This document shows positions 1 through 6,348 of a DNA stretch of 9,827 nucleotides, piece after piece. Position 1 is the stretch's first letter. The number at the start of each line of letters is the position of its first letter. Location: the NCBI GenBank assembly GCA_030635465.1, contig DAOVYU010000020.1:1-9827 (forward strand), written 5' to 3'. Source of the DNA: Bacteroidales bacterium. GTDB lineage: Bacteria > Bacteroidota > Bacteroidia > Bacteroidales > JAADJA01. The notes below the pieces were generated by a model. It saw only the letters and a list, made by a program, of their open reading frames with translations. It made no database searches and was not told the origin of the DNA. Made by a program: the position numbers and the translations under genes.

Positions 1-320
1 AGTACATGCATGCCTATCAGCATATCAGGATTTCTTCCTGATATTAAAGATAAAAATAACATGGCATCAGCATTTCGGCTTATTTGGTATGAATTACCGG
101 GAAATAATATTACCGGGATATCACTGTTTTCTTTTAATGTACGGATGCAGTGAAACAAAGTGTCGCTTGTCATAAGGCTGCCGCCTACAAATAAAAAATC
201 AACCCCTGCTTTTTGTGCTATGCCGGCTGTTTCTTCTAATTGGTCAGGCGATAGTTTATCCGGGTCGATAAGTACTGCCAATTGCTTTTTTTGTTTGTTG
301 AATAGGTCAATTGTATTCAT
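1..320 (-). CDS. Geranylgeranylglyceryl-phosphate synthase (PcrB/GGGPS family), 5' part only
   Basis: Reading leftward from an ATG at 320, 106 codons stay open to the window edge, so the 3' part is missing. The visible protein has the GGGPS hallmarks in order: LAVLIDPDK near residue 16, GVDFLFVGGS near 43, LFPGN near 77, and ADAMLFLSLISGRNP with LIGMHV at the end. This TIM-barrel family joins a polyprenyl diphosphate to sn-glycerol-1-phosphate to make an ether-linked prenylglyceryl phosphate. Archaea use it for membrane lipids; Bacteroidota carry group II bacterial homologues whose physiological product is poorly settled. The FLFVGGS and LFPGN segments correspond to the phosphate-binding part of the barrel. 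A good candidate promoter lies just upstream at 336-368. Family assignment is firm; the prenyl chain length cannot be read from this fragment. Confidence 0.93.
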   Translation of the reverse strand, partial: MNTIDLFNKQKKQLAVLIDPDKLSPDQLEETAGIAQKAGVDFLFVGGSLMTSDTLFHCIRTLKENSDIPVILFPGNSYQISRNADAMLFLSLISGRNPDMLIGMHV

Positions 321-335
321 ATAATTGCTTTTCAA

Positions 336-368
336 CAAAAGTAGTAAATATACCGATTACTAATCAAA
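336..368 (-). promoter_or_regulatory. Candidate Bacteroidota promoter for the GGGPS gene
   Basis: On the minus strand the -7 box TACTTTTG (343 to 336) matches TAnnTTTG exactly. A TTTG at 368 to 365 could be the -33 element, with a 21-base spacer. Transcription would begin only about 10 bases before the ATG at 320. The -33 element lies inside the left arm of the hairpin at 361-410. Confidence 0.5.
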
Positions 369-410
369 ATGCGCTTTAAGTTCGTTTCACTTCTTAAAGC
401 ACTTTGATTA
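361..410. repeat. Imperfect stem-loop between the PKD-like gene and the GGGPS gene
   Basis: TAATCAAA (361-368) pairs with TTTGATTA (403-410), and GCTTTAAG (373-380) pairs with CTTAAAGC (393-400). That gives two 8-bp stems separated by a 4/2 internal loop and closed by a 12-base loop. On the minus strand it lies downstream of the PKD-like gene and directly upstream of GGGPS. It has no clear T-tract, so it may be a weak terminator, an mRNA-stabilising hairpin or an operator overlapping the GGGPS promoter. The rest of 321-537 holds no gene that I can see. Confidence 0.45.
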
Positions 411-537
411 TGTATCGGCATTAACTAACCATTGTAAATTTCAAAATACACTTTCAGCGCATTTTAAAATACAATTGGTATAATTTGTTTTGGTGTTTAT
501 TTGGAATATAGGGCAATGGTTTGATTAGGTAGGTATT

Positions 538-945
538 TTACAACTTATTATTTGCCGTACAAACGTCGAGATATAAAACCATTTCATCATATATCAATTC
601 ATTTCCACCACCACCTAAAGGGAATATAATCAGTTTCAATGTTACAATACCGTTAATTATATCTTGAACACCAGGTGTATAAACTGTAATAAGGTCATTG
701 GAATTTTCAAATGTTCCATCACCACTGCTTTGCCACATTGTTATTGCACAGGAACTAAAAACACCTCCTGTGATAAAATCTCGGTTGTTGCAAATACTGG
801 CATCTGCACCTGCTGATAGATAAGGGTGATTTGTAGCAAATGTAATATCGTTTAATTTTGCATTCTGACCTTGTGAGAGCAATCCGATCAATAACATACT
901 TCCCATCAGAATGGAAATTAGAATGTTCTTTTTTAGTTTGTACAT
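538..945 (-). CDS. Small secreted protein with a single PKD-like (SGDGTF) domain
   Basis: The 135-residue product begins with a Lys-rich n-region and a hydrophobic stretch to about residue 24, a Sec signal peptide with likely cleavage near SQGQ (24-27). The rest matches the PKD-like/immunoglobulin-like module that recurs in giant Bacteroidota surface proteins: SAGADASIC at 44-52, WQSSGDGTF at 71-79, VYTPGVQDI from about 88, and a VTLKL strand at 101-105. Those proteins usually carry many copies plus a T9SS C-terminal sorting domain; here there is one copy and only about eight residues after it. Cys52 and Cys66 could form the disulfide often seen in this module. It may be a free single-domain surface protein or a remnant of a larger one, but no frameshift or relic is visible nearby. 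A good promoter lies at 989-1021. Function is unknown. Confidence 0.8.
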   Translation of the reverse strand: MYKLKKNILISILMGSMLLIGLLSQGQNAKLNDITFATNHPYLSAGADASICNNRDFITGGVFSSCAITMWQSSGDGTFENSNDLITVYTPGVQDIINGIVTLKLIIFPLGGGGNELIYDEMVLYLDVCTANNKL

Positions 946-988
946 TGCAGTTAGTATTAGTTGATAATTAAATGATTAGGTGCTGAGA

Positions 989-1021
989 CAAATATACCTT
1001 ATTCAATATGTGCTTGTCAAG
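989..1021 (-). promoter_or_regulatory. Candidate Bacteroidota promoter for the PKD-like gene
   Basis: On the minus strand the -7 box TATATTTG (996 to 989) matches TAnnTTTG exactly. TTG at 1020 to 1018 would be the -33 element, with a 21-base spacer. The predicted start near 982 gives a leader of roughly 37 bases before the ATG at 945. Confidence 0.55.
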
Positions 1022-1050
1022 TTATTTAGAATGTATTTAAATAGTATTTT

Positions 1051-1163
1051 GTTAAAAATTTGTTAAGGAAAGTTAAACACCTTGCTATTACATGTCTGTA
1101 AGTCGAATATTATTCTGTGATTTTAGATCATGATATGCTAAGCATGTGTTAAGAATTTGTTAA
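1051..1163. promoter_or_regulatory. Two groups of helically phased GTTAA direct repeats
   Basis: GTTAA starts at 1051, 1062 and 1072 (steps of 11 and 10), and again at 1148 and 1159 (step of 11). The stretches 1051-1070 and 1148-1167 agree at 18 of 20 positions. Direct repeats one helical turn apart are typical of tandem response-regulator dimer sites, for example PhoB/PhoP-like boxes. The first group sits about 30 bases upstream of the -33 element of the promoter at 989-1021, a plausible activator position. The regulator is unknown, and the AT-rich background makes this a candidate only. Confidence 0.4.
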
Positions 1164-1439
1164 GAAATATAGATATTATGTATTATAAACACGTAGACTA
1201 AATTCTTTTTTGTGGTTTTGTTATTTTTCAGGAGGGGGTAAATTCATTTGCAAATCGAAATGAGAAATAAAAAATCCATGCTCGGAAAGGAAAAGGTTTT
1301 GGAATTTTGAAATCCTCCACTTCCAGATCAACCCAGTTAATCTCTTAAAAAATTAAAATTACAATTAAATTTGTTGAAAATCAAAACTTTAAGCATGAAT
1401 CTTCGTCTCGCTGTTAAACATACTTAAAGCCGAAGGCAG
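1164..1439. other. Non-coding AT-rich stretch, remainder of the 946-1439 gap
   Basis: This is the rest of the 494-base gap between the PKD-like gene and the stop of the SGNH-dockerin gene. It is AT-rich, with several homopolymer A and T runs. I see no convincing gene, tRNA, strong terminator or mobile-element end. A possible 20-codon reading frame at 1248-1310, preceded by a purine-rich GGAGGGGG at 1231-1238, was considered and not accepted. Confidence 0.5.
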
Positions 1440-2963
1440 TTAATCAGGCACCTGACATTCACTCCCATTATTTAAAATCCAGAAATCATTCTTATCAGGA
1501 TTAACAACCTGTCCATTCATATTGAAATCTCCATTAAAATATCCTTCTTCACCTGCTTGGAATTCCCATACAGCAATTTTATCGAATTCATTTATTGAGC
1601 CATCAGCATTTCCGTCACCTGCAATTAAACCCCAAATGCTTGTTGAGATTTCTTTTTGTCCTAAAACACCACCATAAGCTTTTTCCGCTTGATCAGTAAA
1701 ATCGTAATTATATACTCCATTGAATCCATTTAAGGGATAGGCAGACATCACTCCAAGGTGATTTCTATGCCAAAGAACTAAAAAGAGCTCATCTAAAATG
1801 GTAATATTAAAAGTTAGATTTGAAGTGCCATCTATACCGACTATCATGCCATTTTTTGTTAAGAATGCTGCTTGTTGAGAAACCATGGTAGATGGAATAG
1901 CAGAACCAGCATTGGTTGCATCTCTTAGTTCTATCAGTAACCAGTCAACAATATCTGAATTTGGGATGGCTAATACACTTTCTGTACCCAAATAGTTCCA
2001 TGGCGGATCAGTATAGGGTTGGTTTAATGGTATATGTCCAGAGTTATTTAAATATGTGTTTATCTCTATTCCATTAAAAGGGCCTTCAAGTAGAACTTTT
2101 ATATTTATACTGATACCATGATCCCATCCTGCCAATTTAGCCATCATCCACCATACAGCCTTTCCCTTGTTTTCACAATTTTCGTAAGATGTATGCCCTG
2201 CTTGTTCAATATTATATTGAGGATGTTCAAATGGAACTATAATCGTTTCGCTACCATTCCAATATTCATATGTACTCCATTCCCATTCTTCTGAAGTAGG
2301 ATTATACCACCAGCAATCAATGTCTGCAAAATCAAATAGAACTTTATTATTGGTGTTACAATAATTTCGAATTTGCTCATTGCGCAAATACCTGTTGTAT
2401 CCTTGAGCCTGGTTTTGATTATAATGATTTCCAGGTCCTGTTTGTGCATTTCCTGTCATATATATAAAAGTAACATCTGGAAATTCAACCTCAAGTCCGG
2501 ATATGGAATCAAGATATTGCTGAACATCATTTTCTGAATAAGTGTTAACCTGAGTACACCAGCACCATTGTGAAAGATTAATCATGGGATTGTTATTCAA
2601 TACATCACGTGTATTGTTCATTCCTGCAGTTGTTCTCCAATAATCTTCCGGTGTGATGTAAGTAAACCCCTCTTGTCCATCGAAAATACATAAAGCTCCT
2701 GATACAGTTGGAAGTGAACTATTTGCCCTGGCAACATCATAAGTAGGGTTAATGGCTTCAATCCGATCTAGGCCAATGGTTAACTGACCTCCGTGTGAAG
2801 TATGAGCATAGTGCCATTTTTGATTAGCCTGCGCTGAGTCGATCCAGTTCATAGGAATTTGAGTTAGTTCCAGACAGTTATGGTCAATAAGTATTCCCTG
2901 GCTTAATGCTTGACTCCCAATTAGAGTAAATAAAACCGGGTATAAATAATAGCTTTTAAACAT
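1440..2963 (-). CDS. Secreted SGNH-like protein with C-terminal dockerin-type calcium-binding module
   Basis: The 507-residue product has a Sec signal peptide (cleavage likely after ALS, about residue 21). Residues 24-280 form a conserved domain: HYAHTSHGGQL at 51-61, GALCIFDGQEG at 89-99, FIYMTGNAQ at 166-174, VLFDFADID at 208-216, and AGHTSYENCENKGKAVWWM at 255-273. I read this as SGNH/GDSL-hydrolase-like, with HTSHGG near the nucleophile position, but no catalytic triad can be proven and a carbohydrate- or ester-directed role is only inferred. Residues 288-507 form a module frequent at the C-terminus of Bacteroidota exported proteins: VLLEGPFNG, HIPLNQPY, PPWNYLGTESV, VDWLLIELRD, and two dockerin/EF-like loops. 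Loop 1 offers D450, N452, D454, S456, N458 and D461; loop 2 offers D479, N481, N483 and D490. It probably acts outside the cell or on its surface. It stands alone, with wide gaps on both sides. Confidence 0.8.
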   Translation of the reverse strand: MFKSYYLYPVLFTLIGSQALSQGILIDHNCLELTQIPMNWIDSAQANQKWHYAHTSHGGQLTIGLDRIEAINPTYDVARANSSLPTVSGALCIFDGQEGFTYITPEDYWRTTAGMNNTRDVLNNNPMINLSQWCWCTQVNTYSENDVQQYLDSISGLEVEFPDVTFIYMTGNAQTGPGNHYNQNQAQGYNRYLRNEQIRNYCNTNNKVLFDFADIDCWWYNPTSEEWEWSTYEYWNGSETIIVPFEHPQYNIEQAGHTSYENCENKGKAVWWMMAKLAGWDHGISINIKVLLEGPFNGIEINTYLNNSGHIPLNQPYTDPPWNYLGTESVLAIPNSDIVDWLLIELRDATNAGSAIPSTMVSQQAAFLTKNGMIVGIDGTSNLTFNITILDELFLVLWHRNHLGVMSAYPLNGFNGVYNYDFTDQAEKAYGGVLGQKEISTSIWGLIAGDGNADGSINEFDKIAVWEFQAGEEGYFNGDFNMNGQVVNPDKNDFWILNNGSECQVPD

Positions 2964-3268
2964 AGCTGAGTATTTTGTTGGTTGAATGAATTATATGTTA
3001 CTTGCAAATTCTGACTTCGTTTTAAATGTTTAGATTTAGCACTGGAGGGATTTGAATTAATATTTTTTGGTTCAACAAATATATTGAATTTTAATGAATT
3101 AAAAAAATCATTGGTACTCAATCGGGAAACTTCAACTTCAAATTCTTTCTTACCTGAAAAATTTTGAATAATTGTAAGCTATAACTTGAAGAGTTTGAAA
3201 TAGTAATTTAACCTATCGATGTTTATTTAGATTTTCATATACGACCATCAATAAATAGATATTTAATT
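2964..3268. other. Intergenic gap upstream of the SGNH-dockerin gene
   Basis: This 305-base AT-rich gap lies between two minus-strand genes. The only signal I can support is a -7-like box at 3076-3083. A 66-codon minus-strand frame at 2921-3121 overlaps the start of the SGNH-dockerin gene and looks spurious. No clear terminator for the DUF3179 gene was found. Confidence 0.5.
3076..3083 (-). promoter_or_regulatory. Possible -7 box for the SGNH-dockerin gene
   Basis: The minus strand reads TATATTTG, an exact TAnnTTTG match, but no TTTG or TTG is seen at the expected -33 distance. It would give a leader of about 105 bases before the ATG at 2963. Confidence 0.25.
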
Positions 3269-4324
3269 TTACTGATCCTCAAACACTATTAACTCTGGAT
3301 AAAACAATTCCCAGGCAAAAGCCTTAGCCCAATAGGAAGGAGGAGAATCCAGGCGCAGACCCTTTTCAGGACCTTCTATAACCAAGCCCATTAAATTGTA
3401 GTAGTTATTCAAATCATCTTTCATTATGATTGGCAGGGAATTCTGTACTGGGCTGAATTTGGTGGATGATCGACTGGTTGGAAGAAGAAATGCAGTTATA
3501 AAATCTTTTGTACTACTACCAATGATAAGAAGCGAATAAGATTTAAAATTAGTGCGATAAATACTTATTGAATCAGTAAAAATACCTTCTTCAAAAAGCA
3601 GGGCATACTGCCTGAAAACCACACCAAAATATTCCTCTTCTGTAAGATAAGTAGAAACAATTCCATTTCCTGATTTTGTATTTATAAGCAGGCAAATTGA
3701 ATCACATACATGTGCAGAGGTGTCATGCAGTACACTCCCGTTAGGAAAACTTTCTGCTGCAACTGCCGCTGTAGTAAAAAGCAAAGGTTGTGTATCCAAT
3801 GCATTGCCACTAAGCAATCCGTTGATGCTTTGTAGTCCCATCTGTGACCAGTAACTTTCTGTTTCCCGGTCATAAGGAATAAGATTATGGTTATACAAAT
3901 GACCTGATACTCCAAAGGTTGTGGGTTCTCCATTGATCATCCGATCCCATGCAATACCGCTACCAGTGAGTGGACAGTAAGTTGCTGCAAAATAATGATC
4001 CAGGAATTTATCATTAACGATTTCATGGTGCCAGAGGATTTCTAATGGATAAATGTTAATATGGTCATTTATTTGGAAAATGAATACCTTTTCATTGGGA
4101 TCAAGATGAGCCTCTTCAAAGGAATAGAATATTGGTTCATCGATGGCCTGAATCTGATCATGTGCACCTTCTTTAAATACAATATTTTCAGTGGGGACAA
4201 GCCATCCGGTTGCTCCATTGGAAGAATTGGAACCTGAAGGTTTTTCTTCAGACTTCGTGCATGCTATGACAAGCATCATAATCCCAACAAGGTAAAAAAG
4301 GAGCCTAAATTGCATTTGTAACAT
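3269..4324 (-). CDS. DUF3179 domain-containing lipoprotein
   Basis: The 351-residue product begins with a lipoprotein signal peptide ending in the lipobox LVIAC; Cys22 would be the lipidated residue, followed by a Ser/Gly/Asn-rich linker to about residue 40. The rest matches DUF3179: IDEPIFYSFEEA near 61, IYPLEILWHHEIVND at 91-105, the signature ATYCPLTGSG at 114-123 with Cys117, TFGVSGHLYNHNLIPYDRETESYWSQ at 136-161 (key residues G138, Y144, D152, E154, W159), and a C-terminal KAFAWELFYPELIVF at 334-348. DUF3179 proteins occur in bacteria and archaea and have no agreed biochemical role; the conserved Cys and His residues hint at metal or redox chemistry, which is inference. The protein is probably tethered to an envelope membrane. 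A second ATG three codons in (4313-4315) is an equally possible start. No convincing promoter was found upstream. Confidence 0.85.
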   Translation of the reverse strand: MLQMQFRLLFYLVGIMMLVIACTKSEEKPSGSNSSNGATGWLVPTENIVFKEGAHDQIQAIDEPIFYSFEEAHLDPNEKVFIFQINDHINIYPLEILWHHEIVNDKFLDHYFAATYCPLTGSGIAWDRMINGEPTTFGVSGHLYNHNLIPYDRETESYWSQMGLQSINGLLSGNALDTQPLLFTTAAVAAESFPNGSVLHDTSAHVCDSICLLINTKSGNGIVSTYLTEEEYFGVVFRQYALLFEEGIFTDSISIYRTNFKSYSLLIIGSSTKDFITAFLLPTSRSSTKFSPVQNSLPIIMKDDLNNYYNLMGLVIEGPEKGLRLDSPPSYWAKAFAWELFYPELIVFEDQ

Positions 4325-4519
4325 TTTTACAATTATGACGATTTACATGCTGCTACCTTACAAACAGAGCTTATCAAATTTTTAATAAACTATGTAAGCG
4401 ATATCGTAATTATAGATTGGTATTTATTGAGGATATGGAATACTAGGGAGGAGAAGGATACTTACTTTTTAACAAAAAATCTAAAACTAACCTATGGAAT
4501 TGATATTTGAATAATTATT

Positions 4520-4548
4520 TAATTAAATTGTAATCTGTAATTTGATTA
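4520..4548. promoter_or_regulatory. Inverted repeat just before the small basic protein gene
   Basis: TAATTAAATT (4520-4529) and AATTTGATTA (4539-4548) are inverted arms matching at 9 of 10 positions, the tenth being a possible G-T pair, around a 9-base spacer. The dyad ends 13 bases before the ATG at 4562. It could be an operator or a leader hairpin covering the start region. Low complexity limits confidence. Confidence 0.3.
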
Positions 4549-4561
4549 GATATTGATCATT

Positions 4562-4870
4562 ATGAATCCACGCATCGGCAGAAGGTCGTTATATAATAAA
4601 CTGGAGAAAAAACCAAAATCTGCTGCTGTAGAGTTTGTTGAAAGGAATACCAAAAAGAACATCACCATGAAACAGGAGTTTCTTTACCTGGAAGATGTGA
4701 AAATGGCTATGAATATCTATCACCTTGAGACGAACATAAAGTTTAAAAGATGGTTATTAAGTGAAATTAAGAAACATCACAATTTTCAAGAATTTTATGA
4801 GATAGTCAATGATTCCATTGAAAAAGACAGACATCGATTACAAAAAGAGTTTAAAATAACACTAAAATAA
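4562..4870 (+). CDS. Small basic protein of unknown function
   Basis: I do not recognise this 102-residue protein. It is rich in Lys and Arg, especially near the N-terminus (RIGRRSLYNKLEKKPK at 4-19), and its second half looks helical (KFKRWLLSEIKKHH near 60-73, then a charged stretch to the end). There is no signal peptide or membrane segment, so it is probably cytoplasmic; binding to nucleic acid is possible from charge alone. I prefer the ATG at 4562; an in-frame TTG at 4553 would add three residues. Neither has a clear Shine-Dalgarno sequence. The gene stands alone, divergent from the DUF3179 gene and convergent with the orphan at 5108-5638, with a structured palindromic element just after its stop. 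Confidence 0.6.
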   Translation: MNPRIGRRSLYNKLEKKPKSAAVEFVERNTKKNITMKQEFLYLEDVKMAMNIYHLETNIKFKRWLLSEIKKHHNFQEFYEIVNDSIEKDRHRLQKEFKITLK

Positions 4871-4898
4871 CTTGCTAAAATATTAAAGGATTGGAAAA

Positions 4899-4977
4899 AG
4901 AGAAAAGCAGCGGGTGGAATTTAACCACCTCCCTTATGAAGGGGGGAACTGCCTGTCGCTGCTCTATAACTTTTCTT
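4899..4977. terminator. Branched palindromic element, candidate bidirectional terminator or REP-like repeat
   Basis: AGCAGCG (4906-4912) pairs with CGCTGCT (4957-4963) as an outer stem. Inside it, GGTGG (4913-4917) pairs with CCACC (4925-4929) round a 7-base loop, and TCCCTT (4930-4935) pairs with AAGGGG (4939-4944) round ATG with one wobble. Together they fold like a three-way junction, GC-rich in an AT-rich gap. T-rich stretches follow the outer stem on both strands (TTTTCTTCTT from 4971 on plus; TTTTCTCTTTTT after the stem on minus). It lies between the 3' ends of two convergent genes, which fits a shared terminator. Its look also suits the short dispersed palindromes found in many bacterial genomes. 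Confidence 0.5.
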
Positions 4978-5107
4978 CTTCCCGGATTTTAGATAAAAAA
5001 AGGAAAACCGAGTAAACTTTTTAACGATCCAAAAATAGAGGGAATAATAACCTTAAAACAACTATGAAATGAAAATTTTCAACAACAGATTGTGAATTGT
5101 ATTGTTT

Positions 5108-5638
5108 TTATTGATCCTTAATCACAATTTTCTCGTTTTTAATTTCAAAGCTAGCATCGTGTGGAATGAGGATACCTGAATAATTTACAATAAATGGTTC
5201 CATTTGAATGGGAAGTGGATTACTTGCGGCATTGTATTTAACATTAAAATGTCCACTAATCTGGTAATCAACAGAAAATGCAAATGAAGGCGGGTGTACA
5301 AGGGTGAGCCTGTCAATTTTAGGATGGTGTATTTGTTTAATGTTTTCTTCTTTTAGAATAAATTCGGCATTTTCATAGGATGATATTTGTAACAACTCTT
5401 TTTCCAGGCCAGCTAACTGCAATATAACATTAAATCTGGTTAGTCCTGATTCGCTGCTCATCAGGTATCCCAATACCAGTTTTGAAAACTCTTCTTGCGA
5501 TAATATAGAATCTGTCATTTCAAAGTGATTGAGTTGTAAAGTTAAACAAGCTTCTAAAACTTGCAAAGTAATTTGTTTAGATTCGATTAACACATAATAA
5601 AAAGTGGAACATTCAGACTGATTTTGTCGTACAAGCAT
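5108..5638 (-). CDS. Protein of unknown function, 176 residues
   Basis: I do not recognise this protein. It has no signal peptide, membrane segment or lipobox. The first half is Leu-rich and looks helical (LEACLTLQLNHFEM near 28-41, a second helix near 47-60); the second half looks like beta strands (FAFSVDYQISGHFNV at 119-133, FIVNYSGILIPHDASFEI at 148-165). The most upstream start is ATG at 5638, since an in-frame stop lies nine bases before it. That leaves only 19 bases to the start of the divergent lipoprotein gene, so the true start may be Met41 (5516-5518), which would open a 139-base shared promoter region. It ends facing the palindromic element at 4899-4977. The length and unbroken frame support a real gene, moderately. 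Confidence 0.55.
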   Translation of the reverse strand: MLVRQNQSECSTFYYVLIESKQITLQVLEACLTLQLNHFEMTDSILSQEEFSKLVLGYLMSSESGLTRFNVILQLAGLEKELLQISSYENAEFILKEENIKQIHHPKIDRLTLVHPPSFAFSVDYQISGHFNVKYNAASNPLPIQMEPFIVNYSGILIPHDASFEIKNEKIVIKDQ

Positions 5639-5657
5639 TATATATTATTTATTACTT

Positions 5658-6278
5658 ATGAAGTTAGTACGATATATCTTTATTTTGGGATTGTTTTACC
5701 TTTTGATATTATTATTTGGGTGTAGTCCTAAATCTGTTACCACCGATTACCAGGATTTGAAAAGTAGTTCTAAAAGCTGGATACCTTTTTATGGTTATGA
5801 ATCGGTTACTTTTGAATTTGATACAAACACAATGGTTTTTACTGGTATAGGAAAGGAAACATCCTATGACTATATTCGGTATATGACAGATCAAAGTGGC
5901 TTTTTCAACGTCCAAAAAGATTATTATGCATACCTGGAACGTCAGTCGCTGATTTTTGAATCTCCTACTACTGATTATTTTATTACATACTACCTGGAAC
6001 GCGATAAAGGAGATACTGGAGACTGGGATATTTTTAAGGTTTCTGTCGGAGATGGGGATTATTACAAAAGTGAAATGAAGATTGTGACCTACGAAACGGA
6101 TAAATATGATAAGGGTGAAAGGTTTAGTTATAAAGCAACAGTTACCCTTAACGAAAAGGTATTTAACGATGTATATTATCTGAAACAGGAAAGGAGACCA
6201 TTTGAAATTTATTATACTCAGGCACAAGGAATCGTTGCTTTTAAGCTCTCCGCTAAAGAAACCTGGACCATCAAATAA
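5658..6278 (+). CDS. Putative lipoprotein of unknown function
   Basis: The 206-residue product opens with MKLVRY, a long hydrophobic core and a lipobox ending LLFGC, so Cys22 is the likely lipidation site and the protein should be anchored to an envelope membrane. The remainder is rich in Tyr, Asp, Lys and Phe with alternating polar and hydrophobic residues, suggesting a mostly beta fold; there is no motif I can place in a family. A Tyr-rich stretch (SYDYIRYM near 69-76, KDYYAYLE near 87-94) is notable. The Asp after YKLQ-type repeats seen in sorting domains is absent, and there is no T9SS tail. A TGATTTTG at 5619-5626, one mismatch from the -7 consensus, lies about 31 bases upstream, inside the divergent gene. 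ManA follows after 113 bases and has its own -7 candidate, so co-transcription is not required. Confidence 0.7.
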   Translation: MKLVRYIFILGLFYLLILLFGCSPKSVTTDYQDLKSSSKSWIPFYGYESVTFEFDTNTMVFTGIGKETSYDYIRYMTDQSGFFNVQKDYYAYLERQSLIFESPTTDYFITYYLERDKGDTGDWDIFKVSVGDGDYYKSEMKIVTYETDKYDKGERFSYKATVTLNEKVFNDVYYLKQERRPFEIYYTQAQGIVAFKLSAKETWTIK

Positions 6279-6348
6279 TTGAAATTCATTTATTTTCCTG
6301 GTTGCTAAATTTTGATTCCCTGAAAAGCTCAAAAAGAGTTAAAATTGC

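Noticed and set aside
427..521. Inverted repeat AACCATTG (427-434) and CAATGGTT (514-521)
   Set aside because: Only eight bases per arm with about 80 bases between, close to chance in this composition; no mobile-element features alongside.
1248..1310. A 20-codon plus-strand frame (TTG at 1248 or ATG at 1260) preceded by GGAGGGGG at 1231-1238
   Set aside because: Too short, with no recognisable product or promoter. A strong Shine-Dalgarno sequence is not usually needed in this group, so it gives little support.
2921..3121. Minus-strand 66-codon frame overlapping the start of the SGNH-dockerin gene
   Set aside because: Low-complexity composition, no domain, and partly inside a well-supported gene in another frame.
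5712..6332. Minus-strand 206-codon frame across the lipoprotein gene
   Set aside because: It lies opposite a plus-strand frame with a clear lipoprotein signal peptide. Its own product is rich in Ile, Phe and Cys with no coherent domain, as expected of a shadow.
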